This document shows, piece by piece, positions 18,043 to 25,034 of a DNA stretch of 64,000 bases (positions are counted from its first letter, which is position 1; each line of letters opens with the position of its first letter). The translations under genes were made by a program, and so were the position numbers. The notes under the pieces are model-generated. The model was not told where the DNA came from, searched no databases, and was given only the letters and a program-made list of their open reading frames with translations. Source of the stretch: Planctomycetota bacterium (GTDB lineage Bacteria; Planctomycetota; UBA1135; GCA-002686595); contig JADJNY010000002.1 of the NCBI GenBank assembly GCA_016714045.1, positions 186,001 to 250,000 on the forward strand. The letters run 5' to 3'.

Positions 18043-18415
18043 GTGGAATGCACTCCAAAATGGATGAGAGAGACAGAGAGTCAGAGACGTGGGGATGGGG
18101 GGTCTAGAGCGCGCAGAGAATGCCGCTCCTCTGCGGCGAGGAAAAGGCCCAGGGCCATTTTTTTCGGCAGTATCTGCGGCCCTCGAGGTCGGCTCGGGGC
18201 CCTTCCCACACTTGGTTTTGTTTTGTGGGCAACGAAGCTGCAAATCGGAAGTACTGAAAGAGAAGTGGCTTGCTTCGTGTCTGTCAGCGAGATCGGGCGC
18301 ATCCGTGCGCGGCTGGGCGAGCGCGGGCGGACCGGCCCATCTTTGCATGCGGCACCCGCTGGAAATGCAGCTTGGTTCCCCTCGACGCGGATCCGCGGCG
18401 CCCGCGGTCTCGACC
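18043..18415. other. porin leader region, non-coding
   Basis: This 373-base gap is the most AT-rich part of the neighbourhood. Read on the minus strand it holds, at 18142-18164, a short stem (GGCC...GGCC) flanked by an A-run and a T-run, resembling an intrinsic terminator or attenuator inside the porin leader, and a second small stem at 18205-18229. No confident -35/-10 pair was found. The promoter for the porin presumably lies between 18165 and 18300. Confidence 0.45.
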
Positions 18416-18859
18416 TCAGCCCGGGCGGGCGCGATCGAGGTAGGGCGCGAACTCGCGGTCGGCGATCGAAAGCGCGCGCTCGCCGATCGCCGGGAGCTCG
18501 ATCTCCAGGGCGCGCGCGGCCGCGAGTCGCACGCTGATCCGGCGCCGCGCCTCGAGCGTGTAGGCGAAGTCGTAATCGGGGCGGGCTAGGTAGCGCTGGT
18601 CGATCGACATCGCGAACTCGGTGATCGCCATCTCGAGCTCGTCCTCGACTGCCTTGCGCCAGCCAGCCCGAACGGGCCCTATCAGGCGCCGCAGCTCCTC
18701 GACGCCGGACCGCCCCGCGGCCGGATCCTCGGCGCTCAAGAGCTCACCGAGGGGCAGGAGCACCGCCCGTGCGTGGTAGCGGTTGAGCGGCTGTCGCACC
18801 GCTTGGGCCTCACGGATCAGGGCCAGCGCGGACTCGAACTCCTGGACTTTCTCGTTCAT
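18416..18859 (-). CDS. hypothetical helical protein downstream of arfB
   Basis: A 147-residue, almost entirely helical, charged protein that I do not recognise. It begins MNEKVQEFESALALIREAQ, has a Pro-containing turn near 30 and a central Trp (GWRKAVEDELEMAITEFAM), and ends in RARPG. No signal peptide, membrane segment or cysteine was seen. The ATG at 18859 overlaps the stop of arfB by 4 bases, so it is translated with that gene. That coupling suggests a cytoplasmic role, possibly ribosome-related, but this is only context. Confidence 0.75.
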   Translation of the reverse strand: MNEKVQEFESALALIREAQAVRQPLNRYHARAVLLPLGELLSAEDPAAGRSGVEELRRLIGPVRAGWRKAVEDELEMAITEFAMSIDQRYLARPDYDFAYTLEARRRISVRLAAARALEIELPAIGERALSIADREFAPYLDRARPG

Positions 18860-19290
18860 TCGTCGCCCTCTCCTCGGCGGGCTCGCTTCGTTCCCGACCG
18901 CTTGCGCTTCTGTTCCAGGCGTCGGCGCACGGAGCCGCGGGTCGGGCGCGAGGGTCGGCGCGGCGCGTCCACATGCAGGGCCGCGCGCAGGATGGTCGCG
19001 AGGCGCTCCCGCGCGCCCGCGAGGTTCCGTTCCTGGGAACGATGCTCCGTGCACGCGACCAGGAGCTCACCCTGGTTCGTCAATCGGGAAGCGAGCCGTT
19101 CGAGGAGTCGCGCACGCTGCTCCGGACGGAACGCGGTCGAGCGCGCGACGTCGAAGCGGAGCACGGCGCGCGTCTCGACCTTGTTGACATTTTGGCCACC
19201 GGGGCCGCTGGCCCGCGAGAACTCCGGGCGCAGTTCCCATTCCGGGATGACCACGCCGGGCCGGATCTCGAGCGGCTCGCGCTCCGCCAT
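18856..19290 (-). CDS. arfB: alternative ribosome-rescue peptidyl-tRNA hydrolase ArfB
   Basis: ArfB enters the A site of ribosomes stalled on non-stop mRNA and releases the chain through its GGQ motif. The 144-residue length and domain order match ArfB rather than a full release factor: the GGQ lies in SRASGPGGQNVNK (residues 26-38), followed by a compact catalytic fold, then a Lys/Arg-rich C-terminal tail (about 105-144) that in ArfB threads into the empty mRNA channel. It lacks codon-recognition domains. It lies 3 bases after a DUF971 gene and overlaps a hypothetical gene, forming a three-gene minus-strand unit. Confidence 0.92.
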   Translation of the reverse strand: MAEREPLEIRPGVVIPEWELRPEFSRASGPGGQNVNKVETRAVLRFDVARSTAFRPEQRARLLERLASRLTNQGELLVACTEHRSQERNLAGARERLATILRAALHVDAPRRPSRPTRGSVRRRLEQKRKRSGTKRARRGEGDE

Positions 19291-19293
19291 GAC

Positions 19294-19620
19294 TCAGGAC
19301 CCGCTCGCGGCCCGACCCGCCGGGCTCGGATCGTTCGCGCGCAGGAACGGGAAGGAGTAGATGCCCGTGTGGTGCCCGTCCGAGAACCGGAGCGAGACCG
19401 CGTAGTGCCCGACGAGCACCAGATCGGATTGCGTCAGTTCGTCCGGGACCGTCACAGGATCGAGCATGCGCTCTCCTGTGAGTTCGTTGACGCACCGAGC
19501 GCAGGGACAGAGTCGGCGCAGCTGCGCGGCGCTGTACTTCGTCCGGGTCCCATCCGCCCACTCGATCTCGATGCGGGTCGGGTCGCTGCGGGTGATGGCC
19601 TTGGGACTCGTGGAGCTCAT
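19294..19620 (-). CDS. DUF971 domain protein
   Basis: A 108-residue protein of the DUF971 family (also found as the N-terminal domain of gamma-butyrobetaine hydroxylases). The hallmark is visible: I-x-W-x-D-G-x-x-x-x-Y then LRRLCPCARCVNE, with three cysteines that can bind zinc, and a final GIYSFPFLR segment. Family members are often linked to Fe-S or cofactor genes, but the function is not known. ATG 19620 gives the usual short N terminus. It is the first gene of the unit with arfB and lies 128 bases downstream of tRNA-Phe on the same strand. Confidence 0.88.
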   Translation of the reverse strand: MSSTSPKAITRSDPTRIEIEWADGTRTKYSAAQLRRLCPCARCVNELTGERMLDPVTVPDELTQSDLVLVGHYAVSLRFSDGHHTGIYSFPFLRANDPSPAGRAASGS

Positions 19621-19748
19621 GGACGTCCCTGGGGAGGTGCGGCCGACCGGACGACGCGACGAACTCGGCCCCATGCGGGTGCCCGCGGGCCACGCGCGCG
19701 CCGGCGTGAGCGCGGGCGCGGCCGAGGGCGCTAGGCGACCTCGTGGGC

Positions 19749-19824
19749 TGGTGGCCAGGACCGGACTTGAACCGGTGACCCTCTGATTTTCAATCAGATG
19801 CTCTACCAACTGAGCTACCTGGCC
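19749..19824 (-). tRNA. tRNA-Phe (anticodon GAA)
   Basis: On the minus strand the sequence folds into a standard cloverleaf: 7-bp acceptor stem (GGCCAGG with CCTGGCC), D arm with AGCTCAGTTGGTAGAGC, anticodon stem TCTGA/TCAGA around the loop TTGAAAA with anticodon GAA at 19789-19791, and T arm with GGTTCAAGTCC. Discriminator A is at 19752. The CCA end is encoded (19749-19751). Confidence 0.98.
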
Positions 19825-19887
19825 GCGTTCGAAGCCCCGCGTTCCGTCGCGGCTCCGGGGAGCCTCGGACGGATCGAAGGGGGCGGG

Positions 19888-19917
19888 ATTATGGCGGCGA
19901 CGTGGTCGCGGCGTCAA
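19888..19917 (-). promoter_or_regulatory. sigma-70 type promoter of tRNA-Phe
   Basis: On the minus strand TTGACG (19912-19917) and CATAAT (19888-19893) are separated by 18 bases, and the -10 ends 63 bases before the mature tRNA 5' end. This is a good match to the housekeeping consensus in an otherwise very GC-rich context. Confidence 0.75.
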
Positions 19918-20002
19918 TCCAATCCGCGCCCCTCTCGACCGGAGTTCGACGCCGTCTTGAGCGGATCCGGGCGCGGTCGGCGCGCGGAGCGCCGGAAGCT
20001 GG

Positions 20003-20998
20003 TCAACCTCCCTCGTCCGTCGGCTGGGCAGCGAGCAGCGCCCGCGCCCGGCTGACGTCGAGCTCGATCTGGCGCTGCAGGCTCCCCACGTCGGGGAAAC
20101 GCTGCTCGTCTCGCAGCCGCCCGACGAACTCGAGCTCGAGGTGGGCGCCGTAGAGGTCGCCCTCGAAGCCGAGCAGGTGGGCCTCGACGTGCGGGGCCTC
20201 CGGGCGGACCCCCGTGACGGTCGGCCGGAAGCCGATGTTCACGACCGCGGGCCAACGGCGTCCCGGCGTGCGTCCCGGCGGGAGGATCGGCCGCGCGAAG
20301 CCAGCGTAGACCCCGATCGGGGGCCGGAGCTCGTGGTGCAGGTCGAGGTTCGCCGTGGGGAACCCGAGCTTGCGCCCGAGCTGATTGCCGCGCACGACGT
20401 CCCCGTAGACGGCGACCCGCCGACCGAGCATGCGCGCGGCGCCTTCGAGGTCGCCGAGCTCCACCGCCTCACGGATCGCGGTGCTCGACACGGGGCGCTC
20501 GCCGACGAGCACCTGGCCGACGACCTCGACGTCGAGGCCGAGCGCGCGCAGGAACTCCGGCGTGCCCTCGCGCCCGTGGCCCAACTTGCTGTCGAAGCCG
20601 AGGACGAGCTTCTTCGCACCGAGTCGTCCGACGAGGAAGCCGCGCGCGAACTCGGCCGCGGACACGTCGCGTAGCGCGGCGTCGAACTGCAGCGCGACCG
20701 CATGCTCGATCCCGGCACGTCGGAAGAGCTCGAGCTTGTGCTCGAGGCTCGTCAGCATCCGCGGCGCACGGCCGAGCAGCACCGTCTTCGGGTGCTCGCG
20801 GAACGTGACGACGGTCGGACGGGCTCCGAGCTCTCTCGCGCGCGCGACGTTCGTGCGCAGGATCTCCCGGTGTCCGCGGTGCACGCCGTCGAACACGCCG
20901 ACGCTCGCCACCGAGCCCGACGGAGCGGGTAGGGGGAGCTCTTCCTCCTGGAGCGAGACGAGCACGCGCGTTCCGTCCTCGCGGCCTGGGCGCGTCAA
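20003..20998 (-). CDS. ribF: bifunctional riboflavin kinase / FAD synthetase
   Basis: RibF phosphorylates riboflavin to FMN and adenylylates FMN to FAD. The 331-residue protein has both halves: the N-terminal adenylyltransferase with VGVFDGVHRGH at about residues 33-43, and a later GRRVAVYGDVVRGNQLGRKLGFPTAN flavokinase region near 190-215 with GVYAG and the catalytic Glu near LELEFV. The start is TTG at 20998, overlapping the def stop by 4 bases (TTGA); no other start would preserve the domain. It is coupled to def. Confidence 0.95.
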   Translation of the reverse strand: MTRPGREDGTRVLVSLQEEELPLPAPSGSVASVGVFDGVHRGHREILRTNVARARELGARPTVVTFREHPKTVLLGRAPRMLTSLEHKLELFRRAGIEHAVALQFDAALRDVSAAEFARGFLVGRLGAKKLVLGFDSKLGHGREGTPEFLRALGLDVEVVGQVLVGERPVSSTAIREAVELGDLEGAARMLGRRVAVYGDVVRGNQLGRKLGFPTANLDLHHELRPPIGVYAGFARPILPPGRTPGRRWPAVVNIGFRPTVTGVRPEAPHVEAHLLGFEGDLYGAHLELEFVGRLRDEQRFPDVGSLQRQIELDVSRARALLAAQPTDEGG

Positions 20999-21537
20999 CG
21001 CGCGGCGGCCTTCTCCTGCTTCCGCTTGTACTTGTAGACGAGCTCTTCGAGCCGCGTCTTGTTCGCGAGCTTGTCCGCCGGCGACATGCGATCGACGAGC
21101 AGCACGCCCTCGAGGTGGTCGTACTCGTGCTGCACGATGCGCGAGACGAACCCGTCGTACTCGCTCTCGATCGGCTTGCCGTCGACCGTGAACGCGCGCA
21201 CCTTGCAGCGCTCGGGGCGCTTGATCTCCGCGTAGATGCCGGGGAAGGACAGGCAGCCCTCCTCGAACAGCGTCGCCTGCCCGAACCGGTCGACGATCGT
21301 CGGGTTCACGAGGGCGAGGTCGTCCTGCGCTTCGCCCGTCGGATTCAGCACCAGGATGCGCTTCTTCAGGCCGACCTGGGGCGCCGCGAGCCCGACCCCG
21401 TTCGACTTCCGCATCCGCTCGAACATGCCCTCGACGATGGCGCGGAGCTCCTCGTCGAAGGCCGCGACGGGCTCCGAGGGCTTGCGCAGGAGGGGATCGG
21501 GGTACAGCGTAAGGTCGAATTCGAAGGCGTTCGTCAT
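20995..21537 (-). CDS. def: peptide deformylase
   Basis: Deformylase removes the formyl group from nascent N termini. All three motifs are present: GVGLAAPQVG (residues 46-55), EGCLSFPG with the metal-binding Cys, and QHEYDHLEG with the two metal His and catalytic Glu. The 180-residue product starts at ATG 21537, chosen because GAGG lies six bases upstream and the family N terminus (LYPDPLLRKPSEPV) follows; an upstream in-frame ATG at 21576 lacks these supports. The C terminus is Lys-rich. It is the first gene of a pair with ribF. Confidence 0.97.
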   Translation of the reverse strand: MTNAFEFDLTLYPDPLLRKPSEPVAAFDEELRAIVEGMFERMRKSNGVGLAAPQVGLKKRILVLNPTGEAQDDLALVNPTIVDRFGQATLFEEGCLSFPGIYAEIKRPERCKVRAFTVDGKPIESEYDGFVSRIVQHEYDHLEGVLLVDRMSPADKLANKTRLEELVYKYKRKQEKAAAR

Positions 21538-21614
21538 GTCGGCCTCATCCAGGTCCAGGGCCCGGGTGCGGAGCATTCGGTCCGCGCGGTCGAGTCCCCG
21601 AGCATAGCCCCGCG

Positions 21615-21643
21615 TTGACGGTTCCGAGGCCGACTCCTACACT
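21615..21643 (+). promoter_or_regulatory. sigma-70 type promoter for the TPR-rpsT unit
   Basis: TTGACG (21615-21620) and TACACT (21638-21643) have an ideal 17-base spacer and lie about 75 bases before the GTG start of the TPR gene, in the divergent gap with def. The -35 hexamer is the same as that in front of tRNA-Phe. Confidence 0.75.
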
Positions 21644-21718
21644 TTTCGCCCCCATCGGGCCAGGCCCGCCCGGCGGCCCGTCTCGGCCGATCGCGCGGCC
21701 GGAGGCTCGCCGTTCCGC

Positions 21719-23044
21719 GTGGACTTCTCGAAGCAGATCCAGAAGGCCGAAGAGGCCGCCAAGAAGCGCAACTACGACTTCGCGGTGGAGCTCTATCAGC
21801 AGATCCTCGAGATCGACCCGAACCAGGGCGACGCGCGCGCGGGCTTGCGGCAGGCGCTCAAGAAGCGGCACGAGTTGAAGAAGGGCGGCGGCCTCTTCCG
21901 CGCTCTCTCCGGCGCGCCGCAGCTCGCCGCGGCGAAGGGGCTGCACAAGGCGAAGAAGTTCGACGCGTGCGCCAAGACGCTCGAGAGCTACCTCGGGTCG
22001 AACCCGCTCGACGAGGACGCGAACTTGCTCCTCGGCATGGCGCTCGAGGACGCGGGCCACGTGCAGTCCGCGCGCGCCGTCTACGAGTTCATCGCGGAGA
22101 TCGCGCCGCGCAACTGCAACGGCCTCAAGCGAGCGGGCGCCATGCTGGCGCGGCTCGGCGACCACGAGAAGGCGCTCGAGTACTACGAGCGCGCCCTCGC
22201 CGTCGACCCGCGCGACCAGGAAGCGATCAAGGCGCGCAAGGACATGGCGGCGGAGCGCGCGATGGCGCGCTCGAGCCTGCCGATCGGGCACAGCCGCGAG
22301 CAGATCAAGGACAAGGACCGCGCGGCCGAGCTCGAGCGCGACAAGCGCCTCTACCACACCGACGACGAGTTGCGCGCGGAGCTCGCGAGGCTCGAGGAGC
22401 GCTATGCCGAGAACCGCGAGCCCGAGCTCATGGTCCGCATGGCGGAGGTGCACGAAAAGCTCAAGGACCCCGAGACCGCCCTCGAGTGGATCGAGCGCGC
22501 GATGTCGTACCGCAAGGACGACGCCTCGCTCGTCGTGCGCGCCGCGGACCTGCGTGCGAAGGCGCTGAAGAAGCAGATCGCGCAGGCCGGCAAGGACGGC
22601 AACGAGGCGCGCGCAGAGCAGCTCGAGCGCGAGCTCTGGCGCCTCGAGGCCGACGAACTGCGCCGTCGCGTCTCCGCGAACCCGGGCGACCTCGGCACGC
22701 GGCTCCAGCTCGGGCGTCGCCTCCTCAAGATGGGGGAGCACGACGGCGCGATGGCCGAGCTCCAGAAGGCCAGCGCCGATCCGCGCAACCGTCGCGAGGC
22801 GCTGTTCCTGCTCGCGCAGTGCTTCCAGGCGAAGGGCTTCCGCGACCTGGCGCGCAAGGAATACAACAACGCTCTCGAAGGCGCTCCGCAGAACGACGAG
22901 CGCGCGAAGGAGATCCTGTACAACCTGGGGGCGCTCGCCGAAGCCGAGAACGACGCGGCCGCGGCGAGGGCGTACTATTCCCGGGTGTTCGAAGTCGACA
23001 TTGGCTACCGAGACGTAGCTCAGAAGATGGAACGGTTCCGCTGA
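21719..23044 (+). CDS. tetratricopeptide-repeat protein
   Basis: A 441-residue soluble protein made largely of TPR-like helix pairs: residues 1-35 (RNYDFAVELYQQILEIDP), 65-105, 120-175 (LGDHEKALEYYERALAVDP), and several toward the C terminus ending in AAARAYYSRVFEVDIGYRDV. The middle (190-270) is a charged helical linker. TPRs mediate protein contacts; no catalytic motif or signal peptide was found, so it is a cytoplasmic scaffold of unknown partner. The start is GTG with GGAGG 13 bases upstream, somewhat long spacing. It is followed after 3 bases by rpsT and shares its promoter. Confidence 0.88.
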   Translation: MDFSKQIQKAEEAAKKRNYDFAVELYQQILEIDPNQGDARAGLRQALKKRHELKKGGGLFRALSGAPQLAAAKGLHKAKKFDACAKTLESYLGSNPLDEDANLLLGMALEDAGHVQSARAVYEFIAEIAPRNCNGLKRAGAMLARLGDHEKALEYYERALAVDPRDQEAIKARKDMAAERAMARSSLPIGHSREQIKDKDRAAELERDKRLYHTDDELRAELARLEERYAENREPELMVRMAEVHEKLKDPETALEWIERAMSYRKDDASLVVRAADLRAKALKKQIAQAGKDGNEARAEQLERELWRLEADELRRRVSANPGDLGTRLQLGRRLLKMGEHDGAMAELQKASADPRNRREALFLLAQCFQAKGFRDLARKEYNNALEGAPQNDERAKEILYNLGALAEAENDAAAARAYYSRVFEVDIGYRDVAQKMERFR

Positions 23045-23047
23045 CCC

Positions 23048-23305
23048 ATGGCTCACCTCAAGCAATCCAAGAAGCGCATCCGCACGAACGAGAAGGCCCG
23101 CGTCCGCAACCTGCGCCAGCGCAGTGCGATGAAGACGGCCATCAAGAAGGTCGTCACGGCCGAGACGAAGGACGTCGCCGCCGCCGCCTTCCCGACCGCG
23201 ATGTCGCGCGTCGACAAGGCCGCGAAGAAGAACGTGATCCACCGCAACGCCGCGGCGCGCCTCAAGAGCCGCATGGCGAAGCGCATCGCGAAGATGGGCA
23301 AGTGA
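23048..23305 (+). CDS. rpsT: 30S ribosomal protein S20
   Basis: The 85-residue, strongly basic protein begins MAHLKQSKKRIRTNEKARVRN, the S20 signature, and ends in RLKSRMAKRIAKMGK. S20 binds 16S rRNA early in 30S assembly. Full length. It is the second gene of an operon with the TPR protein, three bases away; rpsT is usually monocistronic, so this arrangement implies co-expression of the TPR protein with ribosome synthesis. Confidence 0.97.
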   Translation: MAHLKQSKKRIRTNEKARVRNLRQRSAMKTAIKKVVTAETKDVAAAAFPTAMSRVDKAAKKNVIHRNAAARLKSRMAKRIAKMGK

Positions 23306-23316
23306 GCGCGGGTCTG

Positions 23317-23371
23317 GGCCCGGCGCGTGCGAGCGATCGCGCGGCCGGCCCGGAGGCGCGCGCGCCGGGCC
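23317..23371 (+). terminator. possible terminator after rpsT
   Basis: An 11-bp perfect stem (23317-23327 with 23361-23371) encloses 33 bases and begins 12 bases after the rpsT stop. It runs to within a few bases of the next ATG and has no T-run, so it may instead affect translation of that gene. Confidence 0.4.
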
Positions 23372-23375
23372 GTCC

Positions 23376-23720
23376 ATGGGCGCCAGCTTCAGCACGAGCG
23401 ACGCGCACGATCATCCGGGCCTGAAGCCGGTGCGCGTGCCGATTCGCAAGGAGTCCGTCTTCGAGGAAGCGCGCAACCTGGCGAGCGAGCTGCCGGGCTG
23501 GCGCGTGGAATCCGCCGACGAGCGCGCCCTCGTGCTCGTGTGCGAGCGCTCGGGCGGGTTCGTCGCGCCCGCGTCGAAGGTGACGATCCGCGTCGAGGGC
23601 CCGGACGGAATCCCCTCGGCGACGGTGAACTGCACGTCGGAGAGCTCGGGCGGGATCTTCGCGCGCGACAAGCAGAACGTGCAGGAGTTCATGACCCCGT
23701 TCCACCGCCGGGTCTGCTGA
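23376..23720 (+). CDS. small hypothetical protein, weakly DUF1499-like
   Basis: A 114-residue protein without signal peptide or membrane segment. The order of features (VFEEARNLASELPGW, then a strand with WRVESADERALVLVCERS, then VTIRVEGPDG and NCTSESS) resembles DUF1499 domains, which have no known function; the match is by pattern only. Start ATG 23376 lacks an obvious ribosome binding site and lies directly after the rpsT hairpin. It converges on the peptidyl-prolyl-isomerase-like gene. Confidence 0.65.
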   Translation: MGASFSTSDAHDHPGLKPVRVPIRKESVFEEARNLASELPGWRVESADERALVLVCERSGGFVAPASKVTIRVEGPDGIPSATVNCTSESSGGIFARDKQNVQEFMTPFHRRVC

Positions 23721-23807
23721 AGCCGGCCGGCTGAGGCTGCCTGCGCGCGTCGATTCGGAAGGCGCCGATCGGAGTCGGCGGGACGTCGGTCGAGCGCTCT
23801 GCTTCGC

Positions 23808-25034
23808 TCAGCGCGCCTTCGGCGGATCGGCCTGCCAGATGTACGAGCTCGCGATTGCGCGCCGGAGCGCGAGCTCGATGCGGTAGTCGTCGATCTCCTT
23901 CTGGAGCTTCTCGCTGACCATGCGCTGGACCTCGTGCGAGTCGAGCGGCGGGACCTCCGCCGGCTTGCGCTCGAGCAGGCGCAGGATGACGAACGCCCTG
24001 GCGCGGGGGTTCTCGACGAGGATCGCGTCGGACACGTCGCCATTCTTCCCGTGCTCGACGAAGTCCGCGGCGCCGGGGAAGAGGCGCACGAGGCTCGAGG
24101 GGCTCGCCGCCACGAGCACGCCGTCCCCGTCCGTGACGCGCGAGTACTGGCGCACGAGCGCGCTCATGTCCTCGCCGTCGACGATGCGCCGGCGCAGCTG
24201 CGTCGCGAGCTCGCGCGCGCGCTCGAGCGTGTCGAAGCCCGCCGCGTCGACGACGAGCTGCTGCACGCGGAGCTCGCCCTCGCTGCCGCCGATGGCGGCG
24301 AGGCGCGCGGGGGAATCGACCGCGAGCTGGTACTCGAAGCGCACGAGCCCGGGACGCACGTACCGGTCGCGGCTCTGACGGGCCGCCGTCGAGGCGCCGC
24401 GGCCCGTGATCGAGTCCTTCCACAGGTCGGCGTAGATCGCGTCGCGGCGGAGCTCCTTCAGCTCCTCCGCGGTGATGCCGTCCTTCTCGAGGGCCTTCGT
24501 GAGGCCGACGACGCCGCCGCGGCTCTGCGTCAGCCGCTCGAAATCGTCGCGCGCGAACCGGTCGATCTGCGCCTTGTCGAAGCCCATCGCCTCGCCCGCC
24601 TGCTTCTGCACGCGGTCGCGGATCGTGGCCGTGAAGAGCTCGTTCCAGATGCGCCGTTGGTCCTCGGGCGTGCGCACGTTCTGCTCGCGAGCGCGCCGCG
24701 CGAAGGCGCGCAGGAGCTGACCCCGGGTGAGCAGGTCGTCGTTGATGACCAGAAGGATGCGGTCGGCCTCCTGCCAGCCGCTCGCGGGGCCCTGCGCGAC
24801 GGCGCCGTCGGGCTCGGACGGCGTTCGAGCTCCGGTGTCTGCCTTGGCGCCCGGTGCATCGGTTGCCCCGGTTGCCCCGGCCGCATCGGCTGCATCCGTT
24901 GCATCGGTTGCATGGGGCGCCGCCGGCTCCTGCGGCACGGGAGCGGTCGACGTCGGTGTCGGAGCGGGCGCCGCCTGCGCCGGCGTCGGAGCCTGGGCGA
25001 GCGCAGCGAGGAGCGCGAAGGGGAGGAACGTCAT
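23808..25034 (-). CDS. exported SurA/PpiC-like chaperone or peptidyl-prolyl isomerase
   Basis: The 408-residue protein has a signal peptide (MTFLPFALLAALAQ), then a low-complexity Ala/Thr/Pro/Asp linker (about 15-85, made of ATDA-like repeats), then a SurA-type N-terminal domain opening with RILLVINDDLLTRGQLLRAF and continuing in helices, and a C-terminal parvulin-like stretch (VQQLVVDAAGFDTLERAREL). Only parts of the parvulin core are recognisable, so isomerase activity is doubtful; a periplasmic folding chaperone is more likely. The ATG overlaps the mfd stop (ATGA), placing it last in the rnc-mfd operon. Confidence 0.8.
   Translation of the reverse strand: MTFLPFALLAALAQAPTPAQAAPAPTPTSTAPVPQEPAAPHATDATDAADAAGATGATDAPGAKADTGARTPSEPDGAVAQGPASGWQEADRILLVINDDLLTRGQLLRAFARRAREQNVRTPEDQRRIWNELFTATIRDRVQKQAGEAMGFDKAQIDRFARDDFERLTQSRGGVVGLTKALEKDGITAEELKELRRDAIYADLWKDSITGRGASTAARQSRDRYVRPGLVRFEYQLAVDSPARLAAIGGSEGELRVQQLVVDAAGFDTLERARELATQLRRRIVDGEDMSALVRQYSRVTDGDGVLVAASPSSLVRLFPGAADFVEHGKNGDVSDAILVENPRARAFVILRLLERKPAEVPPLDSHEVQRMVSEKLQKEIDDYRIELALRRAIASSYIWQADPPKAR

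Noticed and set aside
24850..24920. Possible tandem repeat in the SurA-like gene as a mobile or regulatory element
   Set aside because: It is a degenerate ATDA-type codon repeat forming the protein's low-complexity linker.
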